Assembly (NCBI RefSeq): GCF_001005215.1
Contig: NZ_LBNQ01000016.1
Location: forward strand, 1 to 64,000
DNA: 64,000 bases
From: Lampropedia cohaerens
GTDB taxonomy: Bacteria; Pseudomonadota; Gammaproteobacteria; Burkholderiales; Burkholderiaceae_C
Direction: 5' to 3'
Part shown: one piece after another, positions 49,454 to 59,569 of the stretch
Position numbering within the stretch: position 1 is the stretch's first letter
How the letters are laid out: every line of letters begins with the position of its first letter
Program-made: the position numbers and the translations under genes
Notes under the pieces: generated by a model
Seen by the model: the letters and a program-made list of their open reading frames with translations, nothing else
Told to the model about the DNA's origin: nothing
Databases searched by the model: none

Positions 49454-50362
49454 TCAAAGCCAGGCCCCCAACAAATCGTACAGACCGGGAACGCTGGCCA
49501 GGGCCAGCAACAGCCCGGCGATGACCAGCAGGCGATCACGGCGCTTTTCTTCCCGCGCCCGCTGCTGCTGCAATGCCTGGGCACGTTTTTCCTCGTCGAG
49601 CGCGAAGATATAGTGGGCGCTTTCGACCTGCTTGAATAGCTCGTCGCTGGCGGCATGGATGCCAAGTGCCTCGTCGATGCGCACCCACGCTTCACACGTT
49701 GCCGCATTGCTCAGCCTGACCGGCTGATGGAAAAAGCTGCGCGCCTGAAACAACGCCACCTTCTTGTACAGATCGCGCAGCTCCTGCTCGCCTTTGCCAA
49801 GCGTCAGCGCCTCGGACAGGCGATCGCCCAACGTCTCCATCGTCAACAGGTAGGCATAGGCCAGCACGTGCAGCAGCACATGCCGCTCGAACTGCGCCAG
49901 CCGATCGTGCTTGCTGATGTACTGGGCACCGCGCCCATCCACATGGCCCCAGTGCGTGCTGGCCTCATAGAGATCGCAGCTGCCGACCGACTTCGAACCG
50001 CGCACCAGCACCGATGTGGCACGGCAGGCCCGCTCAAGCGCTTGCGCATCCACCGCTTCCGGCTCTGCTGCCTGCTGCAGATAGGCATAGGCAAGTGTGC
50101 TGATGGGCCAACGTCCGCGGTACTTAACCGGCTTCGACTCAGGCGCTTCTTCCTGCGTGAACTGCACGAAGAAGCACTGCGCGTAGTCGGATTCAACGAA
50201 AAACCGCAGCCACCAACCATCGCGGTTTTCGCACAGCTGCATCTGCTCGCGCAGCACCTTGCGAAATACCTGCACATCCTTGCCATCGATCGTCAGCGCA
50301 TTGCACGCTTTCGGCAGCGCTTCGTCACCGAACGAATAGATACGGGCCACCACGTACGCCAA
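49454..50362 (-). CDS. Unknown protein with C-terminal membrane anchor, last gene of the Psp/flotillin cluster
   Basis: The 302-residue protein is not recognised. It is mostly soluble with a mixed alpha/beta N-terminal half (MAYVVARIYSFGD, WWLRFFVESDYAQCFFVQF) and a helical centre. Near the C-terminus a charged coiled segment (EEKRAQALQQQRAREEKRRDR) precedes a single membrane helix (LLVIAGLLLALASVPGLYDLL), so it is tail-anchored with its bulk in the cytoplasm. The start is a TTG (50360-50362), strongly supported by GGGAGGA 6 nt upstream. It is separated by 74 bp from the giant ATPase gene and is probably part of the same transcript. Confidence 0.75.
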   Translation of the reverse strand: MAYVVARIYSFGDEALPKACNALTIDGKDVQVFRKVLREQMQLCENRDGWWLRFFVESDYAQCFFVQFTQEEAPESKPVKYRGRWPISTLAYAYLQQAAEPEAVDAQALERACRATSVLVRGSKSVGSCDLYEASTHWGHVDGRGAQYISKHDRLAQFERHVLLHVLAYAYLLTMETLGDRLSEALTLGKGEQELRDLYKKVALFQARSFFHQPVRLSNAATCEAWVRIDEALGIHAASDELFKQVESAHYIFALDEEKRAQALQQQRAREEKRRDRLLVIAGLLLALASVPGLYDLLGAWL

Positions 50363-50436
50363 AGCTGTTCCTCCCTATGTTGCGTTGCCACTTCCCGTCC
50401 TGACAAGGCTGCAGGACAACCTGCCCGCGTACGGGC

Positions 50437-53400
50437 TCATTTCTCCTGATGCATTCTCTCGAACGCCTTGTCGACCGCTTCGGTGTGCTGCACCCGCGTG
50501 CCACCGGCGGCATGCACGCTGCGGTTGAGAATGTCCAGCTGTTCCTGGATCGCCGCAGCAATCTGCAGCAGAACACGATGCAGGCCAAGCTGCTGGCGGC
50601 GGTTGTTCGCCAGATGCTCCTGCACCGGCTGTAGCGCGCTGGCGACAAGGTTGCCGAGCTCGCGTGCGGCCAGCAGGCGGCTGGCTTCAGCCTGCCGCGA
50701 CGCTACCGCACTGTCGTGGTTGTCCGCCACCTGCGCGATACCCTGCGCGATTTGCTGGCCGATCTGCTCTGCGCACTGCTGCTGCACACCCGCCAGCTGC
50801 TGCAGGCTGGCCAGCACCTCCTGCCAAGGCGGCGCCTGCTGTGTTTCACTACCGCGCCTGGTGACTTCCACGAGATCCATCAGCTGGGCAACAATCTTGC
50901 CGCCCGTGTCGGTATCCGCGCCGCCAATTGCCTGGCTGCGCTGGAAGTTGCGTTTGATCTCCTCCCAGCGCGCCTGCTGCGCCTGCGTGAGGGTGCCACG
51001 CAGCTCAGCCAGCTTGAGAAGATTCTCCTCCGCACCAGTGGTCAGCAGCTGTGCCTCGCCAGCGTAATGGTCGTCAATGAGCTGCTGCAGCTCGGCATCG
51101 TTCATGACGCTGGTAATCTTTTCGGCCAGCTTGTTCATGTTGCGGTAGCTGCCCTGCAACCTGAAAGGCGGCTCGGTACGGTAGGCATCGGCCTGCGCGG
51201 CGCTGGCGATGTACTGCTGGTTGACACGCCAGACAATCTCACGCACCTGCAGCATGCGCGCCAGTACTGCCTCGATCTCGCGCAACTCGGCCGCAGCGTA
51301 GTCATGGCTGAGATCGCCGGCGGAAAACGCCTTGCCCTGCACCTTGCCGACCAGCAGGTAGAGGTCATTGAGGTCTCGTGTGGCCAACGGCGCCAGCACG
51401 GGGTTGCTGGTCAGGCTGTTTTCGATGTAGCTGAGCTTGAATGTCTCCTCCATGCCGCCGAGCACGTCGCCAAGGTTGTAGACATCGGCGCGGTTGGCAA
51501 GCATGTCAGGGATCTTGAAGACCTCTCCCGATTCCGTATAGGGGTTGCCGGCCATGACGATGCAGAATTTCTTGCCCCGCATGTCATAGGTTTTGGTGCG
51601 ACCGCGCCAGACGCCCTCAATGCGCCGCGTGCCGTCCGACAGCGAGATGAAACGCTGCAGGAATTCCGGATGGGTGTGTTGAATGTCGTCGATGTAGAGC
51701 ATGACGTTGTTGCCCATCTCCAGCGCAAGATTGAGCTTCTCCAGCTCCTGTCGGCTGGTGGCGTCGGGGGCCTGCGCCGGATCGATGCTGCGCACGGCGT
51801 GGCCCAGTGCTGGACCGTTGATCTTCATGAAGATCAGCCCCAGACGGTTGGCCACATATTCCATCAGCGTGGTCTTGCCGTAGCCAGGCGGCGAGATCAT
51901 CATCAGCAAGCCCATGCGATCGGTGCGCGCGCTCTCGCCCACCGTGCCCATCTGCTTGGCCAGGTTGTCGCCGATTACCGCTAGGTAGACATCGTTGATC
52001 AGCTTATTGCGCACAAAGCTCGAGAGCGGGCGCGGCTTGAACGCCTCCAGCCGCATGGCCTGGCGCTGCTCGGCCAGGATGGTCTGGCGCAATTGCTGAT
52101 AGCGGCGCAGTCCGGGAACGAACTGGCGACTGTGCACATGTGCGCGGCGCGCAAAATCGTCAATGGCCAGCGCCATCGTGCCATCCTTGATGCGTGGGTG
52201 CTGGCCGAGCAGGCCGGTGATCTCGGTACGCAGCGGTACCTGCAGCACCTCGTGCTCTACCTGCTCGTTGAGCAGCGCAAGGGCCGCTGCTTCCGCCACG
52301 TAAGCGCTCGCCTGTTGTGCAGCAGATGAGCCCGCTGCTGCGCGGGCAATGGCTTCGAGCCAGTGCAGCGCGCGCTCATACCGCACTGCCAGCGGCTGCG
52401 AGCCATCGTGCAGTGCCGCTTGCATGGCTTGCCATGCACCCTCGGCCTCCAGTCTGGCTTGCCAGGAAGCCAGCAGCTCTGCCGCATAGCTGGAGAAATG
52501 GATGCGCGGCGCGGGGTCATCCAGCTCGTCTACGAGGTAGCTGGCGCCCTGGGTCGCAAGCAAATCCAGGGGCGTGGGCGCCTGCGTGAAGTAGTGCAAG
52601 GCATTGCCGGTCGCAAAGCGCTGCAGTGCCTGTGCGATCTCTGCAATCAATGCCTCACGCGAGGCGTTGCTGCCAAGCAGACGCTGCATGGTGGCCGCGC
52701 TTTGCGCGCGGTGTTGCCAATGGCGTGCCTGCGCGGCAATGCTGGAACTGTTCTCGCTGCCTGCGCGCAGTTCACTCCACAGCAGCACGGCCAGTGCGCG
52801 CGCCTGCGCATCATGGCCGAGCACGCCCGCGCTCTGCTGCAGCGGCAGCAGCGCCTGAAGAATCAGTGCGGCGTCATGGTCGTGAATGCCGCGCTCGTAA
52901 CCCTCGCGGTAGCGCGGCGCGGCGAAGTCGCGCACGGCCCGCACCAGCGCTTCGGGCTGCGGCAACAGCGCAACGAGTTGCGCGCGGTTGAGTGTCTGTA
53001 CAGGCTCGGCCTCACTCATCTCGGCGTTGTTCGCGGGCGCCTGCGCCGCTTGCAGCAGCTGCAGTGCCAGATATTCGCCGCGGTAGAACTGGGGCGATTC
53101 CGATTCCAGCGACACATCCCAGAACTGGCGCAGCTGCGCCAACTGGGGGTCCTGCAGCGGCTCCATGTAGTCGGTGCCGATCAGGTGCAGATTGAGGGTG
53201 TCGCCGCGCGGCATCAGGGTCAGGTCCAACACCTGGGTGTTGACCGAGAAACGGTGCCGGCCCAGACGGATGACGTTGCCCCCGCCTTCAAACAGCTCAG
53301 TACGGTCGCGCAGCGCACGCACGGCCTGGTCACGGATGCCGCCCAGGCGCGCCTGGATGTCATCGGCCTTGACGCTGTCGTGCAGCGACCGCAGACGATC

Positions 53401-55890
53401 GGCCAGCTCGCGCAGCTTGAGGATCAGCGCATCACCGGCGAAAAAGGCATTGAGCGCATCCATGTCCTGCATGCGCTCAGTGCGGCGCGGCAGGCTCTCC
53501 AGAATGCGCAGCGCGGCGTCGAACACCGCCTGCGCGCTGCGCTGGCGCGCATCAAGCAGCGCCTGCTTGTGACTCTCGAAGGTCTCCAGCAGCTCCTCGC
53601 GCTTAGCCAGCACATCGCCGAGAAACTGTGCATGCTCCCCAAACTGGCTTTCCAGCTCCTCCAGCTGCACCAGCAGTCGCGCAAGCTGCTCATCGCATTT
53701 TTCAGGATCGGTCGCCAGCGCCAGCGCGCTGGCGATGCTCTGGCTGAACAGCGCAAATTGCGCGCCGAACTGCGCAACCTGCTCGGCCGCGCCCATGCCG
53801 CGCCGTTTCTGCTCGGCACGCGCGCGACTCTGGTTAAGCGCTGCATAGGTTGCAGAGATCGCTTCCACAATGCGCGTGCGCCGAGAGGGATCCTCGATCT
53901 GCAGCACTGCCATCAGCTCCGAGAGCGTATCGAGCTCTGCAGCCATGGCTTGCATGGCCTGCAGTGGCGCATTGATCTGCGCAGTCGTCTCGGCCTTCTG
54001 TACCTGCGCCTGCAGCGCCTTGAGTCCCTCTGTATAGGGCTTGAGCGCGTCGGCGCCCGCGAGAAACTCCGCCGTGCGCGCCGACATCTCCTCGCCGGCC
54101 GCCTCCAGCTGCGCCTGCATGGCATCGACGGCAGCCACATCCACATAGCGCAGCTCTCGCACCGTCATCAGGCGGCCACGCTGCTGCGTGATCTGGCCCA
54201 GCGCCTGCACATAGTCACGCGTGTGCTTCCAGTCCCCACGTTGCAGCTCGGCCAACAGCGCGCGCTGGCGGGTGGCGATCTCGCCAAGCTGGCGCTGCGT
54301 GTCGGCGCGGATGCTCTCGACCTTTTCGTACTCGTCGAGCACCGCCTCGCCGCTGGCCACGATGGCGCGCAGCACCTTGGGTAATTCGGAGAACGTGGCG
54401 TCCTCCATCCAGTGGTAGCGCTCGAACAGACGCCGCGTGGTGTCGATCAGGCGCTCGTAGCGCGCGCTGTTGACGTCTTCGGCGCCGATTTCGCGCACCA
54501 GACTGTAGAGCTCGGAAATCCCGCGCACCAGTTCTGCATTGCCGATGCGGCCCATCGGGGTGTTGCGCGCAGGCTGGCGCGCCGCGTAGTCCTCGCTGGC
54601 AAAGGGCGTGCGCCAGATCTGCATCGGATGCACGCGCGTGGGCTCATCCGACTCACTGGCAAACAGCACCATGCGGCCGTCTTCCAGGCGCGCATAGCCA
54701 TGGCCCATCAGCGGCGGCTGCAACTCACGGGCAATCATGTTGTAGGTGAACAGGGCAATGCGGCCGCCTTCGGGTTCGTAGAAGACGTACATCACGTCCT
54801 CGCCATTGGGTGCGCGCCAGCTGCGCTTGAAGCGCATGCCCTCCATGTTCTGGTTGAATGCCCGGTGCTCGCCACTTTGCAGGTAATACCCCCCCGGAAA
54901 GATGATGCCGTGGTCTTCGGGCAGCTGGATGCAGGCCAGCCCAATGGCATCGATGCGCTGCACCTTCTGCGTCAATGTGTTGTAGACCAGATAGCGCCAC
55001 TGCTCCTCGCGGTAGGGCAACACCTTCAGCAGAATCAGGCTGCCGACCCGGGCGTATTCGATCTTTGCATCGTCGAGCGACTGCGTACCGTCCTGCACCG
55101 CCTCACGCCAGATGCCCAGGCCATCATTGGTGTTGTTCTCGATCTTGACCGTCAGGTCACCCCCGATGGTGTCGATGAACACCGTATCGAGAATATTCAC
55201 ATGCGGGTAGCGGCCCTGCACCACCTCTTCGCGGCCCACCGGTGTCCACTCGAAATCAAACGGCGCCGGCAGCTGAATGTCCCGCTCGCCACGGTTGTCG
55301 ATGTACTTGACGTCCTTGCCGTCCGGTGAGACCGACCAGCGGAATACCCGCACGTCCGAGAGGCGCTCGCCGATCTGGAAGGCCGCCAGCAGACGGCCAT
55401 CCTTAACCGTCAACTGCAGCAGCCGCGCCCCCTTGTAATAGGTGTAGAGCTCGCGAAAATCCTGCACGAAGCTCTGCTGGCCGAGAAAGGTCTGCGCCAC
55501 ATCCACCGGCACCACGTCGTAGCCGTCGCTGCCGTCAGCCCCTTGCTGGAGCCGATAGACGGCAAAGACATCCTGCACGCCGGTCTCCTGGCGCATGCCC
55601 AGAAACACGTTGTAGCCGAACACCGTCAGATCACCGATCTGCACGATGTCTCGGCCAACGCAGTTGTTCTCGGTACGCACACGCACCCGGCCCAGCAGCG
55701 CCATATGGCTGGAACCAAACTCCTCCAGTCGCTGTGCGTTGAGTTGCGCCGCAATGCGCTGCAGCGCTGCGCCCTGCTCGGCGAGGCGTTTTTGCAGTAC
55801 CGCATAGGCGCCGCCGGACGCGACGGCCTGGTCAACGACGGTTACCCCGTCTGGTGCCACATCGGCATTGGCTTGCTGGTCAGTCGCCAT
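50437..55890 (-). CDS. Giant AAA+ ATPase of the PspA/flotillin cluster (DUF3686-type)
   Basis: A 1,817-residue cytoplasmic protein annotated in related genomes as a DNA repair ATPase. The N-terminal half holds a large beta-rich DUF3686-type domain (LGRVRVRTENNCVGRDIVQI, about residues 60-470) and long coiled coils (about 540-860). An AAA module lies near residue 1330, with Walker A SPPGYGKTTLMEYVANRLG, Walker B NVMLYIDDIQHTHPEFLQ and sensor FCIVMAGNPYTESG. A helical tail follows. The ATG at 55890 (MATDQQ) is preferred to 55938 because AGGAG lies 9 nt upstream of it. It is flanked by the NYN-like gene and the tail-anchored protein gene. Remodelling of the flotillin/PspA assembly is inferred; DNA repair itself has no support here. 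Confidence 0.88.
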   Translation of the reverse strand: MATDQQANADVAPDGVTVVDQAVASGGAYAVLQKRLAEQGAALQRIAAQLNAQRLEEFGSSHMALLGRVRVRTENNCVGRDIVQIGDLTVFGYNVFLGMRQETGVQDVFAVYRLQQGADGSDGYDVVPVDVAQTFLGQQSFVQDFRELYTYYKGARLLQLTVKDGRLLAAFQIGERLSDVRVFRWSVSPDGKDVKYIDNRGERDIQLPAPFDFEWTPVGREEVVQGRYPHVNILDTVFIDTIGGDLTVKIENNTNDGLGIWREAVQDGTQSLDDAKIEYARVGSLILLKVLPYREEQWRYLVYNTLTQKVQRIDAIGLACIQLPEDHGIIFPGGYYLQSGEHRAFNQNMEGMRFKRSWRAPNGEDVMYVFYEPEGGRIALFTYNMIARELQPPLMGHGYARLEDGRMVLFASESDEPTRVHPMQIWRTPFASEDYAARQPARNTPMGRIGNAELVRGISELYSLVREIGAEDVNSARYERLIDTTRRLFERYHWMEDATFSELPKVLRAIVASGEAVLDEYEKVESIRADTQRQLGEIATRQRALLAELQRGDWKHTRDYVQALGQITQQRGRLMTVRELRYVDVAAVDAMQAQLEAAGEEMSARTAEFLAGADALKPYTEGLKALQAQVQKAETTAQINAPLQAMQAMAAELDTLSELMAVLQIEDPSRRTRIVEAISATYAALNQSRARAEQKRRGMGAAEQVAQFGAQFALFSQSIASALALATDPEKCDEQLARLLVQLEELESQFGEHAQFLGDVLAKREELLETFESHKQALLDARQRSAQAVFDAALRILESLPRRTERMQDMDALNAFFAGDALILKLRELADRLRSLHDSVKADDIQARLGGIRDQAVRALRDRTELFEGGGNVIRLGRHRFSVNTQVLDLTLMPRGDTLNLHLIGTDYMEPLQDPQLAQLRQFWDVSLESESPQFYRGEYLALQLLQAAQAPANNAEMSEAEPVQTLNRAQLVALLPQPEALVRAVRDFAAPRYREGYERGIHDHDAALILQALLPLQQSAGVLGHDAQARALAVLLWSELRAGSENSSSIAAQARHWQHRAQSAATMQRLLGSNASREALIAEIAQALQRFATGNALHYFTQAPTPLDLLATQGASYLVDELDDPAPRIHFSSYAAELLASWQARLEAEGAWQAMQAALHDGSQPLAVRYERALHWLEAIARAAAGSSAAQQASAYVAEAAALALLNEQVEHEVLQVPLRTEITGLLGQHPRIKDGTMALAIDDFARRAHVHSRQFVPGLRRYQQLRQTILAEQRQAMRLEAFKPRPLSSFVRNKLINDVYLAVIGDNLAKQMGTVGESARTDRMGLLMMISPPGYGKTTLMEYVANRLGLIFMKINGPALGHAVRSIDPAQAPDATSRQELEKLNLALEMGNNVMLYIDDIQHTHPEFLQRFISLSDGTRRIEGVWRGRTKTYDMRGKKFCIVMAGNPYTESGEVFKIPDMLANRADVYNLGDVLGGMEETFKLSYIENSLTSNPVLAPLATRDLNDLYLLVGKVQGKAFSAGDLSHDYAAAELREIEAVLARMLQVREIVWRVNQQYIASAAQADAYRTEPPFRLQGSYRNMNKLAEKITSVMNDAELQQLIDDHYAGEAQLLTTGAEENLLKLAELRGTLTQAQQARWEEIKRNFQRSQAIGGADTDTGGKIVAQLMDLVEVTRRGSETQQAPPWQEVLASLQQLAGVQQQCAEQIGQQIAQGIAQVADNHDSAVASRQAEASRLLAARELGNLVASALQPVQEHLANNRRQQLGLHRVLLQIAAAIQEQLDILNRSVHAAGGTRVQHTEAVDKAFERMHQEK

Positions 55891-55974
55891 GGTTTGAAAC
55901 TCCTGTGCGGGCATGACCGCAACCACTGCTTGCGCCATACCTGACTGGGGTGCACTTCACCGCTTTTGCGATGA

Positions 55975-56568
55975 TCACTCCAGCGCATAAATCAATTTGT
56001 TGTCATCGCCGCCGAGCGTGCCGTTCGCCTTCATTTCGGCAATCAACGCCTCGACATCGGCATCGCTGAGTTTTTTCTGGAACACCGCATGGATCGTGTT
56101 CGTGAGCGTTTTGATGCTGCGCGGTCTCGACTGCTTGCGGCCTCTCAGGTTGGCCAACAAAGCAGCCATACGCTCATCGGAGTTGCTCGCCGTCACAGCC
56201 TGCAAGGCAGGAATGGCAGCGACCGACTCCGAACGCTGCGCATGGATACGTTGCTCACGCAAGTGCGCGATCAGCGGATCGAACCCGGAGTCCTTGGAGA
56301 TAACGTGAAAATACGCATCCGGCTCCGCCGCGCTGAGTTTGCCAACGTAAAAGGCGATATGGAAATCGAGCGCGTTGCGGCCACTGCCATTAATCTGCAC
56401 ATAGCGTGCCCGCTCGCCGAGCGGTTGCAGTTGCGCTGCCGCGCTTACGGCAATTCGAGGCTGGTTAGCGCCGACAAAAACCAGCACACGATACTGATGC
56501 AGATCACGCAACGCTGACATGTCCGGCTGGACATTCTCGTAGTCGATCAGTACATAGTTGTTGCGCAT
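55975..56568 (-). CDS. NYN/PIN-like domain protein
   Basis: The 197-residue protein starts with NNYVLIDYENVQPDMSAL, the conserved acidic entry of NYN/PIN-type nuclease folds (Asp in IDYENVQ). It continues through GRNALDFHIAFYVGK and VISKDSGFDPLIAHLRE, where further Asp residues fit a metal site. The C-terminal 60 residues (KTLTNTIHAVFQKKLSDADVEALIAEM) form a separate helical, winged-helix-like module. An RNase activity is plausible but unproven. ATG 56568 is used in preference to a GTG two codons earlier. It lies between the flotillin and giant ATPase genes in the same direction. Confidence 0.85.
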   Translation of the reverse strand: MRNNYVLIDYENVQPDMSALRDLHQYRVLVFVGANQPRIAVSAAAQLQPLGERARYVQINGSGRNALDFHIAFYVGKLSAAEPDAYFHVISKDSGFDPLIAHLREQRIHAQRSESVAAIPALQAVTASNSDERMAALLANLRGRKQSRPRSIKTLTNTIHAVFQKKLSDADVEALIAEMKANGTLGGDDNKLIYALE

Positions 56569-56626
56569 CTCCACTCTCTGGTCCAGCTCGCGCCTGTTGA
56601 TGGGCTACCGGCAACTGTCCGGATCA

Positions 56627-58690
56627 CTACAATGGATCCGAGTCGGCCCTTTTGGACGTCGTGATGCTGTCCAGGGCGCCAAGCAGTTCCTCCGCCTTGC
56701 CACCGCCCGTGAAGCGCTTGAGCAGATCATCGATGATGGGGCTCTTGCCTGCGGCGCCTTCGAGGAACTTGCCCACCGACAGGCCCTTGGCAAACTTGTC
56801 GAAGAAAGCGCCCTCGCCACCGACGATGTCGATATTGGCTTTGGACAGCGCCGCCGACAGCACCTCGGCCTGTTCGCGGGCGATGTGCTTGCTGGCGTCG
56901 ATGCCGGCGATGGCGCGCTCGAAGCTTTTTTCCAGCTGCAGCCGGAACTCCTCGTGGGCGCGCGCGGTGTCGCCCAACTTGTCGAGGGTGGCGAACTTCT
57001 CGGCCAGCCCCTTGGCTTCGGCCATGAGTTTTTCCAGCAGCACCGCGGCCTCCGCATTGCCCACTTCGGTAGTGACCTTCGCGCGCGCCAGACCCTGCTC
57101 CTGCTCGCCACGCGCCACGGCAATGAGCTTCTCGGCCTCGACCTTGGCCTCTGCCAGCCCCTGCTTCTCGATGGCATCGGCCTTGGCATCGATCACCCGC
57201 GCCTCGGCCAATCCCCGCTCCTCCAGCCCCTTGGCTTCGGCAATGAGCCGCTCGGCCGTGACCTTGGCCTGTGCCAGCCCTTCCTTTTCCAGCGCCGCAG
57301 CGCTGACTTCACGTACACGCGCATCGGCCAGCCCGGGGGCAGCACGCTCGGCCTGGATGCCTTCGGCCAGGCGTTTCTTGGCTTCGGCCGTCTGTGTGGC
57401 CGCTTCCAATTCGGCCTGCGCAACCACGGTGATCTCCACCGCCTTGTGGCGCGATGCGGACTCGTCGGCCTCGGCCTTCTTGACCTGCTTGACCAGCGCT
57501 TCCTCAGCCTCTGCCTGGGCCGACAGCACCGTCACCTGCTTGAGCCGCTCGGCCTCGGAGACGACACGCACTTCCTTGATGCGCTCCTCCTCCTGCGCCA
57601 CGGTTTTCTCGACCGCCACGCGCTCGCGAATGACGTTGGCAATGTTGGCCTTTTCGACTTCCAGTGCCTTTTCCTTCTCGATGCGCTGCAGCTCGACCTC
57701 GCGTTCGCGCGAGACAACCTCCAGATCCCTGGCCCGGGTGACCTTCTCGACCTCGATCACTACCGCACGCTGGCGATTCTGCTGGGCCACCTCCACCTCG
57801 CGCAGGCGGTTCTCCTCACGGATCTCGATCTGCTCCTGCGTGGCAATGCGCGCCTGTTCGGCCTTGAGGCGTTCCTCCTCCTGGACCTTGCGGGTTTCGG
57901 CCTCCTCGCGGGCGCGGATGGTGGCGATCTCGCGCTGCTGGCGTGCCTCGGCGTCGGCCTGCTGGCGCTGCAGGGCCAGCAGCGCCTCCTTGGTTTCGAC
58001 ATTCTTCTTGGTGATGGCCATTTCCTCGTTGCGTTCGAGTTCATTGGTCACCACGTTCTGCGCCGCCGTCAGCTCCGTGATTTTGCGGATGCCTTCGGCA
58101 TCCAGGATGTTGTTGGGATCCAGCGAGGTCTTGGGCGTCTGCTCCAGATAGTCGATGGCCACATCCTCCAGCGCATAACCGTTGAGGTCCTCACCGATGG
58201 TGGCGATGATGCGGTCGCGGAACTCGATGCGATTCTCGAACAGATCGACGAAGTTCAGCTGCTTGCCCACGGTCTTGAGTGCCTCGGAGAATTTGGCGTT
58301 GAACAGCTCGTTGACCGCACCCTTGTCAGAAGCGCGGTCCACGCCGATGGCCTTGGCAACCTTGAGCACATCTTCAGCCGTCTCATTCACACGCAAATAG
58401 AACGCCACCGTGATGTCGGCACGCATGTTGTCGCGGCAGATCAAACCCTCCTTGCCGCGCCGGTCGATCTCCAGCGTGATCAGGGAGATCTTCATGAACT
58501 CCTTCTTGTGGATGACCGGCCAGACAAAACCCCCGGTAAACAACACCTTGGGCTGGGCACTCAAGTCGTTCTTGATCAGCGCCGTACCCTGCGGAACCTT
58601 GATATAGAAGGCCTTCAGCGCAAGCAGAAAGCCCACGACCACCACCACGATCGCCGCCGCGACGACCCCGACCAGTAACAACCACTCCAT
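56627..58690 (-). CDS. yqiK: Flotillin-family protein (YqiK-like)
   Basis: The 687-residue protein has one N-terminal membrane helix (MEWLLLVGVVAAAIVVVVVG), then an SPFH/PHB domain (about residues 30-190, VPQGTALIKND, FMKISLITLEIDRRGKEG). A very long Glu/Ala/Lys-rich coiled coil (about 220-560) and a flotillin-type C-terminus follow. Flotillins assemble in membrane microdomains. ATG 58690 is supported by AGAGGAG. The yqiJ-like NfeD-type gene lies directly upstream, as in E. coli yqiJK. The coiled-coil DNA is repetitive by composition only; it is not a tandem repeat. Confidence 0.93.
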   Translation of the reverse strand: MEWLLLVGVVAAAIVVVVVGFLLALKAFYIKVPQGTALIKNDLSAQPKVLFTGGFVWPVIHKKEFMKISLITLEIDRRGKEGLICRDNMRADITVAFYLRVNETAEDVLKVAKAIGVDRASDKGAVNELFNAKFSEALKTVGKQLNFVDLFENRIEFRDRIIATIGEDLNGYALEDVAIDYLEQTPKTSLDPNNILDAEGIRKITELTAAQNVVTNELERNEEMAITKKNVETKEALLALQRQQADAEARQQREIATIRAREEAETRKVQEEERLKAEQARIATQEQIEIREENRLREVEVAQQNRQRAVVIEVEKVTRARDLEVVSREREVELQRIEKEKALEVEKANIANVIRERVAVEKTVAQEEERIKEVRVVSEAERLKQVTVLSAQAEAEEALVKQVKKAEADESASRHKAVEITVVAQAELEAATQTAEAKKRLAEGIQAERAAPGLADARVREVSAAALEKEGLAQAKVTAERLIAEAKGLEERGLAEARVIDAKADAIEKQGLAEAKVEAEKLIAVARGEQEQGLARAKVTTEVGNAEAAVLLEKLMAEAKGLAEKFATLDKLGDTARAHEEFRLQLEKSFERAIAGIDASKHIAREQAEVLSAALSKANIDIVGGEGAFFDKFAKGLSVGKFLEGAAGKSPIIDDLLKRFTGGGKAEELLGALDSITTSKRADSDPL

Positions 58691-58775
58691 TGCGACTCCT
58701 CTGCCTGTTGCGCTATCAGAACAAAAAACAAAACCGACACCTGCACGCGGCCTCGCGCACAAGGCACCAGGGACT

Positions 58776-59414
58776 TCAGCCGCCCCTGAATTCCTCTTCA
58801 CTCACGACCCGCCACGCATTGCGTTCGGGCAGCTGTTCGATCACCACCACCCGCGTGCCGCGCGGCAGCGTGTCATCGATCGTGCGCACCTGCAGCAACA
58901 GGCCCGCACCACCATCTTCCACCAGGGCCTGACCGGAATGCGGCGTCACCTTGCCACTGCGCACCACCCCCGTGCGCCCAAGCAAGGACACTGCGACATC
59001 CTCGGCGGGAATCCTGCGCAGCAGCGCATGCACCGGGCGCAGCGCCACGATAGTAGCGAGTACGCCAGCAACCAGCGCCGCCGCGAAAATCGCGGCACCA
59101 ACGACAAACCGAATGGCCACCACTTCAGTGGCCGGCATGAGCAGCCGAACGCCCGCAAAGCAGACCACCCAGCCAAACAACACGATCAACGAGATGATGA
59201 TGGTCAGCGGTACTCGGCCCAGCCCCACCTTGTTGAGCAAGGCCGCCAGTCCTCCGGCATCGCCCCAGCCGTCCTGCCCCAGCATCAGGTGGTCCAGCGC
59301 CTCCAGTTCCAGCACGCCGGTAATGGCCACCAGCCAGTACAGCAGCACCAGAGCCAGCAGTGCAGTGAAGAGCACCGTGGGAAAGCCGAAGATGATCTGT
59401 AGAAAAATTGCCAT
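58776..59414 (-). CDS. yqiJ: YqiJ-like NfeD/OB-fold membrane protein
   Basis: The 212-residue protein has three membrane helices in its first 130 residues (IIFGFPTVLFTALLALVLLYWLV and two more) and a C-terminal OB-like domain (about 140-205, LLGRTGVVRSGKVTPHSGQALVE, TRVVVIEQLPERNAWRV). This fits the YqiJ/DUF1449 group, which partners YqiK flotillins. ATG 59414 has AGGAGGCAGGGGTC upstream. pspA lies 155 bp upstream in the same direction. Confidence 0.9.
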   Translation of the reverse strand: MAIFLQIIFGFPTVLFTALLALVLLYWLVAITGVLELEALDHLMLGQDGWGDAGGLAALLNKVGLGRVPLTIIISLIVLFGWVVCFAGVRLLMPATEVVAIRFVVGAAIFAAALVAGVLATIVALRPVHALLRRIPAEDVAVSLLGRTGVVRSGKVTPHSGQALVEDGGAGLLLQVRTIDDTLPRGTRVVVIEQLPERNAWRVVSEEEFRGG

Positions 59415-59569
59415 GACCCCTGCCTCCTGCCAGCCGGATGACTACAAAGACGACCTGTGCACAGAAGGCATGCGCCAACGGCGGCGAGGGCCGCATGCGA
59501 GAGCCGCGTCCGGGTTATTGTCGTCTAACGCAGGCACTGTGCCGTGGGGCAAGCAGTGCTCCGGCGCCG

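Noticed and set aside
52363..54384. 673-codon plus-strand frame inside the giant ATPase gene
   Set aside because: It is antisense to the real coding frame, Arg/Leu/Gln-biased, with no motif or start signal.
57193..58151. Apparent repeats in the flotillin gene
   Set aside because: The repetition reflects a Glu/Ala/Lys coiled coil at protein level. DNA units are not regular, so there is no CRISPR or true tandem repeat.
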